A DNA stretch of 64,000 nt from Liolophura sinensis (Eukaryota; Mollusca; Polyplacophora; Chitonida; Chitonidae). Location of the stretch: positions 20,622,955-20,686,954 of the forward strand of contig NC_088305.1 in NCBI RefSeq assembly GCF_032854445.1. The letters run 5' to 3'. This document shows positions 34,859 to 45,700 of the stretch, piece after piece. Numbering within the stretch: position 1 is the stretch's first letter; each line of letters opens with the position of its first letter. The notes beneath the pieces are model-generated. The model did not search any database. It saw only the letters and a list, made by a program, of their open reading frames with translations, and was not told the origin of the DNA. The position numbers and the translations under genes were made by a program.

Positions 34859-35170
34859 CGGTTACAAAAGGTAGACGATTTTCAACAAGTCTCAATGGTC
34901 AGTATAGGCAGTTCTGTCTTCTTAACAGTTTCAAAACGAAGACGTGCTCTAAATGCGTTACGCAAGCTGAGTTAAGCAATATAAAGTGGAAGGACCAGTT
35001 TGTCGGAATCTGATTTTTGCTTTTTTCTGGAAGGGGAGGAGATGGGATCTGTAATTCTTGCCACAAGGTTCCACTGCGGGTGTGCAGATACACTGATTGA
35101 TTTCAATGAGCTTTGTCCAAAATGCGATCTCTGGATTCCTGAACAGAATGTTAAAAATTGTATTCCTTAG

Positions 35171-35176
35171 AATAAA
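35171..35176 (+). terminator. Candidate SH3BP5 polyadenylation signal
   Basis: AATAAA in CTTAGAATAAAATGAAC, 313 bp after the annotated stop. It is the first canonical hexamer downstream. Confidence 0.4.
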
Positions 35177-35257
35177 ATGAACATAGGCTGATTTTTTTTT
35201 AATGTGGCAAAAGAGAAAAGTAATTAAGGATCCTATCTGATGGATCACCAGATATAG

Positions 35258-35425
35258 CAGGGGGCCCCCGTGGTTCAGTTGGTTAGCGCGCTGGCGCCGC
35301 GTAATGACCCAGGAACCTCTCACCAATGCGGTCGCTATGAGTTCGCCGCAGTCATATAAGTGAAATATTCTTGAGTACGGTGGAAAACACCAATCAAATA
35401 AAGAAATAAATCAATAAACCAAATA
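35258..35425 (+). mobile_element. SINE family A with internal deletion
   Basis: The head GGTTAGCGCGCTGGCGCCGC and CTCACCAATGCGGTCGCTATGA join directly to GCAGTCATATAAGTGAAATA and CACCAATCAAATAAAG. Confidence 0.85.
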
Positions 35426-36194
35426 AAGTAAAGTTGCACGTAGTTGTTACAATATTGTACAATGTTGTACGGCATGAATTTGCCTTATAAGTGCCTTCTT
35501 ACAAATTCTTTTTGATTTTGAGATCACTTTTGTATTCTTTAAAAGAAATCTTGAAATATATATGTGTCATTATGAGAAGTCTATATTTCTGTTAAAATGA
35601 TCTGACCCACTTTTGTGTACACTATGGTTTATGCCTTAAACTTGAGTTAGGGGTGGTATATTCATCGTGTCGAATTAGATCTTTACGTTGGATCCATGAA
35701 CATTTGCAACTGAGATACTAGTACATGTTTTGGTTATAAACTAGCGTGGTAAAGGATTTGAATACTGATTTAATGTATTTGCCTTCAACACCCTGGCATC
35801 CTTCCATCGTCATTCAGAACTGTAAACTGTTTCTCTTTGCATGAATCCGTCCTGATATCGTACTTTATATACTTTCTTGATTCTTTGGCAAGTTGAGTTG
35901 AACGTTGCTTTGGGAATTGATCTTGCGATTATTATTGACCTGGGACGTCTTGATTTTGGTTGACTGGTTTTATACGAATGTCTGCTTTGACGACTAGGTT
36001 CCAAAATGGCGGATTATTTAGTTGTATATCGTTTATATCTGGTGTCACGCAAATACTTTGTATACACATGTAATGACTATACACAGTCTTTAGTATATCT
36101 GATTGACATTCATTTATTTGATTGGTATTTTACGCCGTACTCAGGAATATTTCACTCATTCGACGGCAGCCAGCATTATCGTGGGAGGAAACCG

Positions 36195-36400
36195 GGTAGA
36201 GCCCGGGGAATTGGTATTTAACGCCGCACCGAAGAACATTTCCCTTATATGAAGGCGGTCAGATTTATGGGCTGGGGGAAACCTTCAACCTTCGCCGAGT
36301 GTCTGCCGAAACAGCGAGACCTGGGTTCAAACACCCGACCTCGTTAGTCATGGGTCTTACAGCTACAGCGAGTAACCGCTTTAACTGTCTGAGTTGGCGA
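36195..36400 (-). mobile_element. SINE family B (tRNA-like head), copy 1
   Basis: On the minus strand: GCGCTCGCCAACTCAGACAG, B box GGTCGGGTGTTTGAACCC and 3' end GTGCGGCGTTAAATACCAAT. The head is distinct from family A. Confidence 0.65.
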
Positions 36401-36979
36401 GCGCTTGCTATACAGCTTCCTATGAATCTTTGAATATCATTAAAGACACACGGCAAAGGGAGTAAAACCAGAGCAGCGAGGACAGTGTGACAACTGGTAA
36501 ATGGTCACACGTAACAGGTGAAATGCGGAATCTTGTCAATTTCACGCCTCTTTGTAGAGTTTAATGTACATTGGTAACAGATTATCAGTGGGATTTCCAA
36601 ATTCTGGCAGCTAATTAAGGACTGTAGGAAAATGGGAACATTGCGTGACTGATTAATCCCATGGTTACTTAAAACCCGCATAATCATGAATATTAACCGC
36701 GTAAAACACCAATCAAATAAATAAATAAGTCAGGAATATTTCTGAGGGGTTCAAGACAGTTGAATGGAGGTAGTCACCCTGCTACATCATATAAGGCCGA
36801 AATCGGGGCCTGCGAGAGCTGAATTCGAACACGGGCGGTTTTCGCTGATGTTCTGGTTAAACTTGATATTCCGTAAGTGGGAAGGTCTTCCAGCAACCGG
36901 CGGATGGTCGTGGGTTTCATTCGGCTCTGCCCGGTCTCCTCCCACCGTAATGCTGGCCACCGTCGCATAAGTGAAATAT

Positions 36980-37179
36980 NNNNNNNNNNNNNNNNNNNNN
37001 NNNNNNNNNNNNNNNNNNNNNNNNNNNNNNNNNNNNNNNNNNNNNNNNNNNNNNNNNNNNNNNNNNNNNNNNNNNNNNNNNNNNNNNNNNNNNNNNNNNN
37101 NNNNNNNNNNNNNNNNNNNNNNNNNNNNNNNNNNNNNNNNNNNNNNNNNNNNNNNNNNNNNNNNNNNNNNNNNNNNNNN
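36980..37179. other. Assembly gap of exactly 200 N
   Basis: A round-numbered run of unknown bases inside duplicated SINE sequence. True length and content are unknown. Confidence 0.99.
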
Positions 37180-37227
37180 ATTTCACTCATTCCACGGCAC
37201 CAGCATTATCGTGGGAGGAAACCGGGT

Positions 37228-37430
37228 AGAGCCAGGGGATTTGGTATTTAAGGCCGCACCGAAGAACATTTCCCTTATATGACGGCGGTCAGATTTATGC
37301 GCTGGGGGAAACCTTCGATCTTCGCCGAATGTCTGCCGAAACAGCGAGACCTGGGTTCAAACACCCGACCTCGTTAGTCATGGGTCTTACAGCTACAGCG
37401 AGTAACCGCTTTAACTGTCTGAGTTGGCGA
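37228..37430 (-). mobile_element. SINE family B, copy 2 (duplicate of 36195-36400)
   Basis: Almost the same as copy 1, as part of the direct duplication. Confidence 0.65.
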
Positions 37431-37899
37431 GCGCTTGTTATACAGCTTCCTATGAATCTTTGAATATCATTAAAGACACACGGCAAAGGGAGTAAAACCA
37501 GAGCAGCGAGGACAGTGTGACAACTGGTAAATGGTCACACGTAACAGGTGAAATGCGGAATTTTGTCAATTTCACCCCCTCTTTTTAGAGTTTAATGTAC
37601 GTTGGTAACAGATTATCAGTGGGATTTCCAAATTCTGGCAGCTAATTAAGGACTGTAGGAAAATGGGAACATTGCGTGACTGATTAATTCCATGGTTACT
37701 TAAAACCCGCATAATCATGAATATTAACCGCGTAAAACACCAATCATATAAATAAATAAGTCAGGAATATTTCTGAGGGTTTCAAGACAGTGAATGGAGG
37801 TAGTCACCCCGCTACATCATATAAGGCCGAAACCGGGGCCTGCGAGAGCTGAATTCGAACACGGGGCGTTTTCGCTGATGTTCTGGTTAAACTTGATAT

Positions 37900-38062
37900 T
37901 CCGTAAGTGGGACGGTCTTCCAGCAACCTGCGGATGGTCGTGGGATTCATTCGGCTCTGCCCGGTCTCCTCCCACCGTAATGCTGGCCACCGTCGCATAA
38001 GTGAAATATTCTTGAGCATGGCGTAAAATACCAATCAAGTAAAAGAAATAAATAAATAAACT
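37900..38062 (+). mobile_element. SINE family A, 5'-truncated
   Basis: Starts GTGGGACGGTCTTCCAGCAA and ends GGCGTAAAATACCAATCAAG plus an A-rich tail. It is the right edge of the duplicated block. Confidence 0.8.
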
Positions 38063-39099
38063 TGATATCCTTAGACTTTAACAAGTGAAAGGCGGTGAGG
38101 GATTCTAACCCACTGTGCTAGAGACTGGCCGTTTTTTTGGTATGTAGCACCACATATACAAGGGGAATAAAAATGTTCGTGCACTGATGAATAAGCAAGA
38201 AGACATTTTATAATTTAATTGTTACTGTTACAATATTTATTTACACAACCTTGCAATTTGTCGAATACAGAAGAGTTAGTTTTCAATCGACCATAACTGT
38301 TACAATTATTGGTATATCAGGAGCCTAAAGATTTAGGGAACTGACGATCAAAGCCGCATTTACTTCTGTTATCGTCTATATCTTCTTGGCATTGAGGAAC
38401 TGGAAGTCTTTGAACCACAAAACTTTCCGTAAAAACAGCAATTAAAGTCACAGAAAGAAGTCGTGTTGGAGCCAGGACAATGGATCTCACTTAGATCTCA
38501 CAAAGCGCACATGCACTTTGTTCTTATTTTAGATCAGCATTACCCCCCCCCCCCCCCCCCCCCCCGCCACACCAATAACTTTCCTTAAGTACAGCTACTA
38601 GAATGGTATAGAAGGTTACTTTTGAGTTTACACGAGCAATAAAATTCATATCAATGATGAACTGGATTTTTTTTCTAGCAGATGAACTAGCAATAAAATA
38701 CAAATTTATGAGGAAGATTTACAAAATACAGTATCCATTCAGGTCAATGAAGTCGCAACATAGTAACAATTGACACTGAGGAACCAACAACAAAGTAGCA
38801 ATTATTGGCGATGAACCAGAAACAGAAACTTAATACCAATTCATGCTATGAGCTGGTATGAGCTGGTATCAACATGGTGACAACGTACCAGTTCACGCTA
38901 TTCTTGCCTAGTAATATCTCGAGGGAGGGTGGATCTGCACGTTTTCACAATTTTACTACAAAGAGGGTACTTTGTTCCAATAACATTCCAATGTTTCACC
39001 GAACTGGTCTACAGCGAGATGATACCAGCATCATTTCCATTCATCTTCATGAGAATCTGGTTTTGTCCCCTGAACGCTTAGGTGGATTTAGACCTGCTG

Positions 39100-39283
39100 A
39101 GACCCCACCATCATGTGCACCTAAACCAACCGGAAAAACACCACCAGCATAAGCACCTAAACCAACCGGAAAAAACACCACCAAAATGTGCACCTAAACT
39201 AACTGGAAACCCTCACCAGCATGTGCACCTAAACCAACTGGGAAATCCCTACCCCCATGTGCACCTAAACTAACCGGTGTACC
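39100..39283. repeat. ~36-bp tandem repeat, 5 copies
   Basis: Units of ATGTGCACCTAAACCAACCG followed by GAAAAACACCACCAGC. They lie just beyond the 3' end of the SRCR gene. The Pro/Lys/Thr-rich open frame is a by-product. Confidence 0.8.
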
Positions 39284-39390
39284 CGATCAATACATGTTGA
39301 ACTGATTCTTAATTATGTCCCTAAATACATCACGCTAACAAAAATGCAATGATCTAGTTCATCGATTTTCAAGTTTATCTCAGTTTGAAT

Positions 39391-39396
39391 TTTATT
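39391..39396 (-). terminator. Polyadenylation signal of the SRCR gene
   Basis: AATAAA on the minus strand, 34 nt after the stop codon. Its closeness supports the 39430-39710 exon being the last one. Confidence 0.6.
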
Positions 39397-39429
39397 TACG
39401 AGCCACACTGAATTCCAGCTAGCCTGTTA

Positions 39430-39710
39430 CTATAACAGGTCTGCCCATTCCCATCCTGTATGGGAACACGTGTCCAGCCTGCTCTCTTTTCCACTACACC
39501 TTACGTTCTTCAGCCAAACTGGCGTGCCCGGAATCACTTGTCCAGCGTTCACTGATTGGCCGCGGGGGTATCCGAGTTGTCTGCACGCGACTGTTGCGTC
39601 ACGATCGCCCCAGCCATCGAAGCAAATCCCACCCCACGTGCCCTTTGAGAACACTTGCACGGCACCTCTGCGCATGTTCGTCACCTGGTTCAGCAGTCGG
39701 ACCATGTGAT
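39430..39710 (-). CDS. SRCR gene exon 3: truncated second SRCR domain, stop
   Basis: Acceptor TTCTTAG|ATCACATGG, phase 1. Encodes VRLLNQVTNMRRGAVQVF, GTWGGICFDGWGDRDATVAC, RQLGY, VRCSG and DTCSHTGW, a clear SRCR signature. TAG (39430-39432) follows ADLL, so the last cysteines and the final beta strand of the domain are missing. Confidence 0.85.
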
Positions 39711-42700
39711 CTAAGAACGGTAAAATATGGCATTAATGGCACTTAAATAGACCGATTGCTTCACTGATATGGTTAGGGTTTCAGGAGTACTTGAATTCTC
39801 ACTAAGTAAAACTACCGCGAGTGACCATAAAAAATTCTTGACATATCGCTGCGGAGTCATGGAGACATGCGATTGATCAACGGCTAGCGGTTTGTCTAAA
39901 ATCTAATATGACATTTTGAAAAGTGGAAGAAAGTCAGGCTTGCGTTTCTTTCAAAATAAAGTGCCAATACAGTGTTTTGGGAGTTGCCATACCAAATTTA
40001 ATTAGTGCAAATAGGGCCTTGGGCATTGTTTTATTGTCCATGACGGTCTCAATACAGGGATTGGGAAACTGTGCATTAATAGTATCGTCTATTTTGCTAC
40101 GATAAGCGTGAGCGTCATCTGGGAGCGGGTAGTGACTGAGTGTCGGTGGTGTTTCCGTTCAAGTGCTACGTCCCTCGAGACGTGGGTTTATTCCCATTCT
40201 GAGGTATAGGTCCAAGATTAGAGGTTTTCCTGCCTCCATATGCATTGTTCAAGGGTCCTTGGTGGTAATGAACGGAAGACAGTGGTTTTTATAGTCTTAC
40301 ATGACTTTCCACTGGGCACCTTTTGTCTTCAACAATATGACGTGTCAGATGTGGGAGAGTTCGCGTGTACCTCGACAAAGGTCGGTTGTTTGGTTCGCGC
40401 TTCCCGGTTTTCCCCACCACAAAGCTGACTGGCATGGTAAAAAGTCTTGTTTAAACTACACACCATAGACCCGAATAACTTTACAAGGGAAAGGTACTGG
40501 TTCCGACCTGCGGATGTTCGTTAATTTTCCCCTGGCTTTGTCCGGTTTCCTCCCACAATAACGCTGACCACTGTCTTATTAGTGAAATATTCTTGAGTAC
40601 CGTGTAAAAAAAAACAGTCAAAACAAAAAAATCTGGTTCCGCATATTACGTTTCCTGTACTTTCCAAAAATAATGTCTTAAAATTAACAGAAAGCCTGTT
40701 GTCTAAAATGGATTCTGTTGTTGCAACATATGATTCCGTTAAGACCACAGATTATCTGTTAAATATAGCATACGTATTCTATTAATTCGTCTTAAAGATT
40801 GGATTAGATTAGCAATAGTATGTTGAATATGACACAGTATTGTGTAATAATGACAGAACATATTCTAGCACTCTAGCACTCAAAACAACATACTTTCAGT
40901 TCAAATCAACAGATTATTTCGGGAATGTCGGGGGGTGGGGGGGGGGCTTCTTGGCCGAGGTGGTTGGCAGATCAGCGCAATGACCCAGAAGCCTCTCACC
41001 AATGCCGTCGCTGTGAGTTCAAGTTCAGCTCTGGCTTCCTCTCTGGTCGTACGTGGGAAGGTCTGGCAGCAGCCTGCGCATGCTCGTGGGTTTCCTCCGG
41101 GCTCTATCCGGTTTCCTCCCATCATGATGCTGGCCGCCGTTTTATAAGTGAAATGTTTTTGAGTACGACACAAACATCAATCAAATAAATAAATAAACAA
41201 ACAGATTATTTTCTAAGAGTACCAGGATCAATATCTTACCGCAGACTATTCCCAGATCCTGGTCATGAGAACACGACCGAGTTTCCAGGGCGTTTTTCAC
41301 ACAGTCCGACCTCAGCCTTTGTCTCCTGTCTATACAGCCCATGTTCAGCTTCCAAATAGGTCCTTGGCCCGCCCCAAAATGTCGAGGCGGAGCCAGATGA
41401 CCACCTCCATGACCGAGAAGCCCACAGATGGCAGCAGCATCTGAGTCGTGCATATCACGGGAGCACACCGTGCCCCATTGACCGTTGTGGTACATTTCCA
41501 GTCGGCCCTCTGTGATGCCCGAGCCGTTGACTAGGTTTAGGACTATACCTGTGGTACAGTGATTGCAATGACTGATGAACATATAACATAACATATGTTA
41601 TACACTTAACGTAAAGTATATACACAAATATATAATATAATTTATTTGTTTAATTGGTGTGTAACATTGTGATTAATACTCTTTCACTCCCAGAGACAAA
41701 CCTCTCTATTTAAAGCCGTAGTTGAAACAGCAAGAGCTGGATTCGAACACGGGGCTTCACTGGTCAAGGGCAGGGTAGTCTGTGCGATCCAGCTGTTAAA
41801 CCACCTAAGCCTTGTATAGTACTTTGAACACCAAAAAAGTAATCAAGGAATGCTTGATATACTAGTCACAAAGTGTCTTCACATATACCTCTAATTATAA
41901 TGACACAAGTTAACGACTGCCCTGGAAAGTCCATTTTGAGTGAGGACTGGTATACGAATGTCTTTTGCGAAAATGGGTTCAGATAATTGGTTGCACGTTT
42001 GATTTTTTTTAGCTCTACAAATCTCAATATCATGCTTGATAAATCTATACATATATTAATTACCGATTGGTTAGATAACTCATAACCACTTACTTAGCTT
42101 ACCATGCTCAAAACGACGTTTATGCCAACATTTATGTAATATTTAACCTATAAATAAAAGAACCACTGTTCAATACTACATGGATGTTACCTAACCTACA
42201 CACGGTCTGGAAGCTCCACGGTATCATTACGTTCTAAGCGTTTCTCTCTTGTGTAAAATCTGACTGTTATACAGCCTTGTAATGAAGGCTCTGGAGTCTG
42301 TCGGCGACCTGTGGATGGTCGTGGGTTTCCCCAGGGCTGTGTCTGGTTTCCTCCCATCATAATCCTGGCAGCGTCGTATAAGTAAATATTCTTTATGCCG
42401 TATGAGTATGAGTATGGCGTAAACCGCCCATCAAATAAATAAATAAATAAATAAATATAGAAAGACCCTGGAAGCTAAATGACCTGAAAAGAGGGGCGCA
42501 TTTTATTCGAATGCATGTATGCCTGACGTTTAACCTCGTACTTAATTTTTTTTCAGTCATATGCCGACGATTCATTAGGAATGTGTACATACGATGTGTC
42601 CTGTGGCAGGGCGAGCCCATGCTGCCGCCACTGAGGTATCATGCCGAAGACACCAGTTATGACACCCCACCCAGTTACATTACACTGACATCGGGCGAAC

Positions 42701-45700
42701 TACTCATGTTTCCTTGCTCTAATTTCTCAGCGCTGACCGCCAAGCGAGATAACATAAAGTAACATTTTTAAATTCTTTGTTATTACCTGACCTAGGTTTG
42801 ATCCCGGGATGCCCCCACTTCGAAGTGAACACTCTAACTATTAGACCACCGAAGCAGTTAGATGTTATGTGCAAATACGCCTTGGATGTTATAAGGTTTA
42901 GCTACTTACTGGATTCTATATGGTCTAAATATGCGCCCTGCATGATATATGATTTAAAGACGCCCTGGATGTTGTATGGTTTGAATATACGCTTTGGGTG
43001 ATACATGGTTCAAATACGCCGTGGATAGTGAATATTTTAAATGCATATTGGGTGTTACGCCCTAGGTGATACATGGTTTAAATACATCCTGGATGATTAT
43101 GGTTTAAATACGTATTTTAGGTGTTACATGGTTTAAATGTGTAAAGTACATGTAATATGGTTTAAATATATACTAGGTATTACATGGTATAAATTTCGGC
43201 CTGGATGTTCTATGATCTAAATATGACCTGGGTGTCACACGGTGTAAATATATATGGCCTGGACGCTTTATTGTCTACATATGGCCTAGATATTCTATAG
43301 TCAAAATACGTGCTGTATGTTTCATGGTCGGACTATGTTTTGGATATTCTATCTTCTAAATATGTCCTTGATCTTTTTTTTTGTGTAAAAACATCCTGCA
43401 TATTCTATTGTCTAAATACGCCTTTCATGTCACATGTTCTAACTACCAGCCAGATGTTCTATGTCTAAATACGTCCTAGATGTTCCATGGTCTAAATAGG
43501 TCCTGAATGTTCCATATGTCATGTATGTTCTGGTTTAAATACGACTTGGATGATCTATGGTCTAAATATAACCTGGATGTTTTAAGGTCCAAATACGATC
43601 TGGATGGTGTCTGGTCTAAATACAACCTGGATGTTCTATGGTCTAAATGTGTTCTATGGTCTAAATGAGACCTGGATTTTCTATGATCTAAATACGAACT
43701 GTATGTTCTATGGTCTAAACATGTCTTGGATGGTCCATGGTCTAAATATGTCCTAGATGTTCTATGGACCAAATACATCCTGGATGTTCTACGGTCTAAA
43801 TACAACCTGGATGTTCTATGGTTTAAATACGACCTGGGTGTTCTATGGTCTAAATACGGCCTGGATGCTCTATGTTCTAAACTCGATCTGGGTGTTCTTT
43901 GGTCCAAATACAACCTGGATGTTCTATGGTCTAAATACTAACCCTGGACGTTCTATGGTCCAAATATGTCCTAGGTGTTCTATGGTCCAAATACAACCTG
44001 AATGTTCTATGGTCTAAATACCGCCTGGATGTTCTATGGTTTAAATACGACCTGGGTGTTCTATGGTTTAAATACGACCTGGGTCTTCTATGGTCTAAAT
44101 ACAACCTGGATGCTCTATGTTCTAAACTCGTTCTAGGTGTTCTATGGTCCAAATACAACCTGGATGTTCTATGGTCTAAATACGACCTGGGTGTTCTATG
44201 CTTTAACTACGACCTGGGTGTTCTATGGTCTAAATACGACCTGGATGCTCTATGTTCTAAACTCGTTCTGGGTGTTCTTTGGTCCAAATACGACCTGGAT
44301 GTTCTATGTTCTAAATACTTACCCTGGACGTTCTATGGTCTAAATACATGACAGATGATCTATGGTCCAAATACGGCCAAAATGTTCTATGGTTTTAAAA
44401 TGTCCTTGATGTTCTATGGCCTAAATACGTTCTGGATATTCTATAATCTACATAGGACCTGAATGTTCCATGGTTTTAAAAACGTCCTAGATATTCTATA
44501 GTCTACATATGACCTGAATGTTCCATGGTTTTAAAACGTCCTGGATGTTCTGTGGTCTAAATACGTCCTGGATATTCTATAGTTTAAATATGACCTAAAT
44601 GTTCTACTTTCTAAATACGGCCTGGATAGACTGCTATGATCACGATGTGGCCTAGATGCTTCAGTATGACCTAAAGATTTTACTCTCAAAAAGTAAATGT
44701 AAAACTTTTTGTTCAAATGCGTTTATGTGTCTCGTGATATATAACAGGTACACAATGTGGTACACTTTCAAGGTGTAGGTATATAAGATGATGTATGCAA
44801 GGTACACATTAATAGTGCAAACCTGTGCAAAGTTGTCACCTTTAGTGACGGTGATACACATGTTTTGTACACAATTCTTTTTAGAGAGTAGTCGGTTTAA
44901 CATGTTTGCCATCTACTACTTTGATCCATAACGCTTTGGTGATTTCTAACCTGTAGTTACGCTGTTGCTAGAGCTTAAATATTCAAGTTTTCTAGCAATG
45001 GTAATTCGTCCACAAAGACCATTAGTATAAGGAAGCAATTAGCTAGTACAAAATATGCCTTTTTCAATGACAAGAAAGAAGAAAAAACCGTATACCCATA
45101 GGGGAAAGATGTGAAACGTTTTAATCTTTGGAACTCAGCAAACCAATTCCTAGAGCTGTAACGAAACCGGAATACCTTATATACCCTTCAACCCCTTCCT
45201 TCCTTATCCCCCACCTTTCATGAAACAAACACGTGTTTTGTTGTGACAGTACTTACCCGACTTGCTGAGCATGTTTGTAATGGTCGGTAGAAGTCGGTAA
45301 AACTTGTTCATGGAGGTGTACACTTCTTCCAGTTTGTCATCATTAATCCTGACCTCTGCGACATTTGACCCGCTAGATCGCGAAGTCACCGACTTGTAAC
45401 CGCTCTTCGACACTGAAGTCTTCGACTGCACATAAATCTTCACCGGCTGCTCAACTTTCTCAAACACGGTATTCGCCACAGCCAGCGTCTGATTGGCTGT
45501 TATGCCGATGACATCAATGGTGTCGAGCAAAAGTGGAAGCCAGCCCGTGTTCGACGAAACTGCCTCCATGATGTTAAAACTGGCCTTCGTGTGGTTCAGA
45601 GTTTCTTCGATTTGTCGACGCGTTTCCGCTTCATCCAACGCTCTCTTGCGGTCGTCGTCGGCCTTCTCTGCGGCGATTAGCGCGTTGTACTTGTTGGTCG

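Larger units (their letters stand above)
36104..38062. repeat. ~1-kb direct duplication interrupted by a gap
   Basis: 36120-36980 and 37180-38010 are nearly identical at an offset of about 1030 bp. Each copy has an inverted SINE A end on the left, a SINE B, a shared unique segment (TGTGACAACTGGTAAATGG, GGGATTTCCAAATTCTGGCA) and a forward SINE A on the right. Differences are scattered substitutions and small indels. Confidence 0.9.
34859..39429. other. Convergent spacer: SH3BP5 3' UTR, SINEs, duplication with assembly gap
   Basis: Between the 3' ends of SH3BP5 (+) and the SRCR gene (-). About 35430-36100 and 38063-38540 show no recognisable feature. A 23-C run lies at 38543-38565. Confidence 0.6.

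Noticed and set aside
43476..44343. Trp/Tyr-rich and Tyr/Leu/Arg-rich open frames
   Set aside because: By-products of the 27-bp minisatellite; they exist on both strands and lack any start or splice context.
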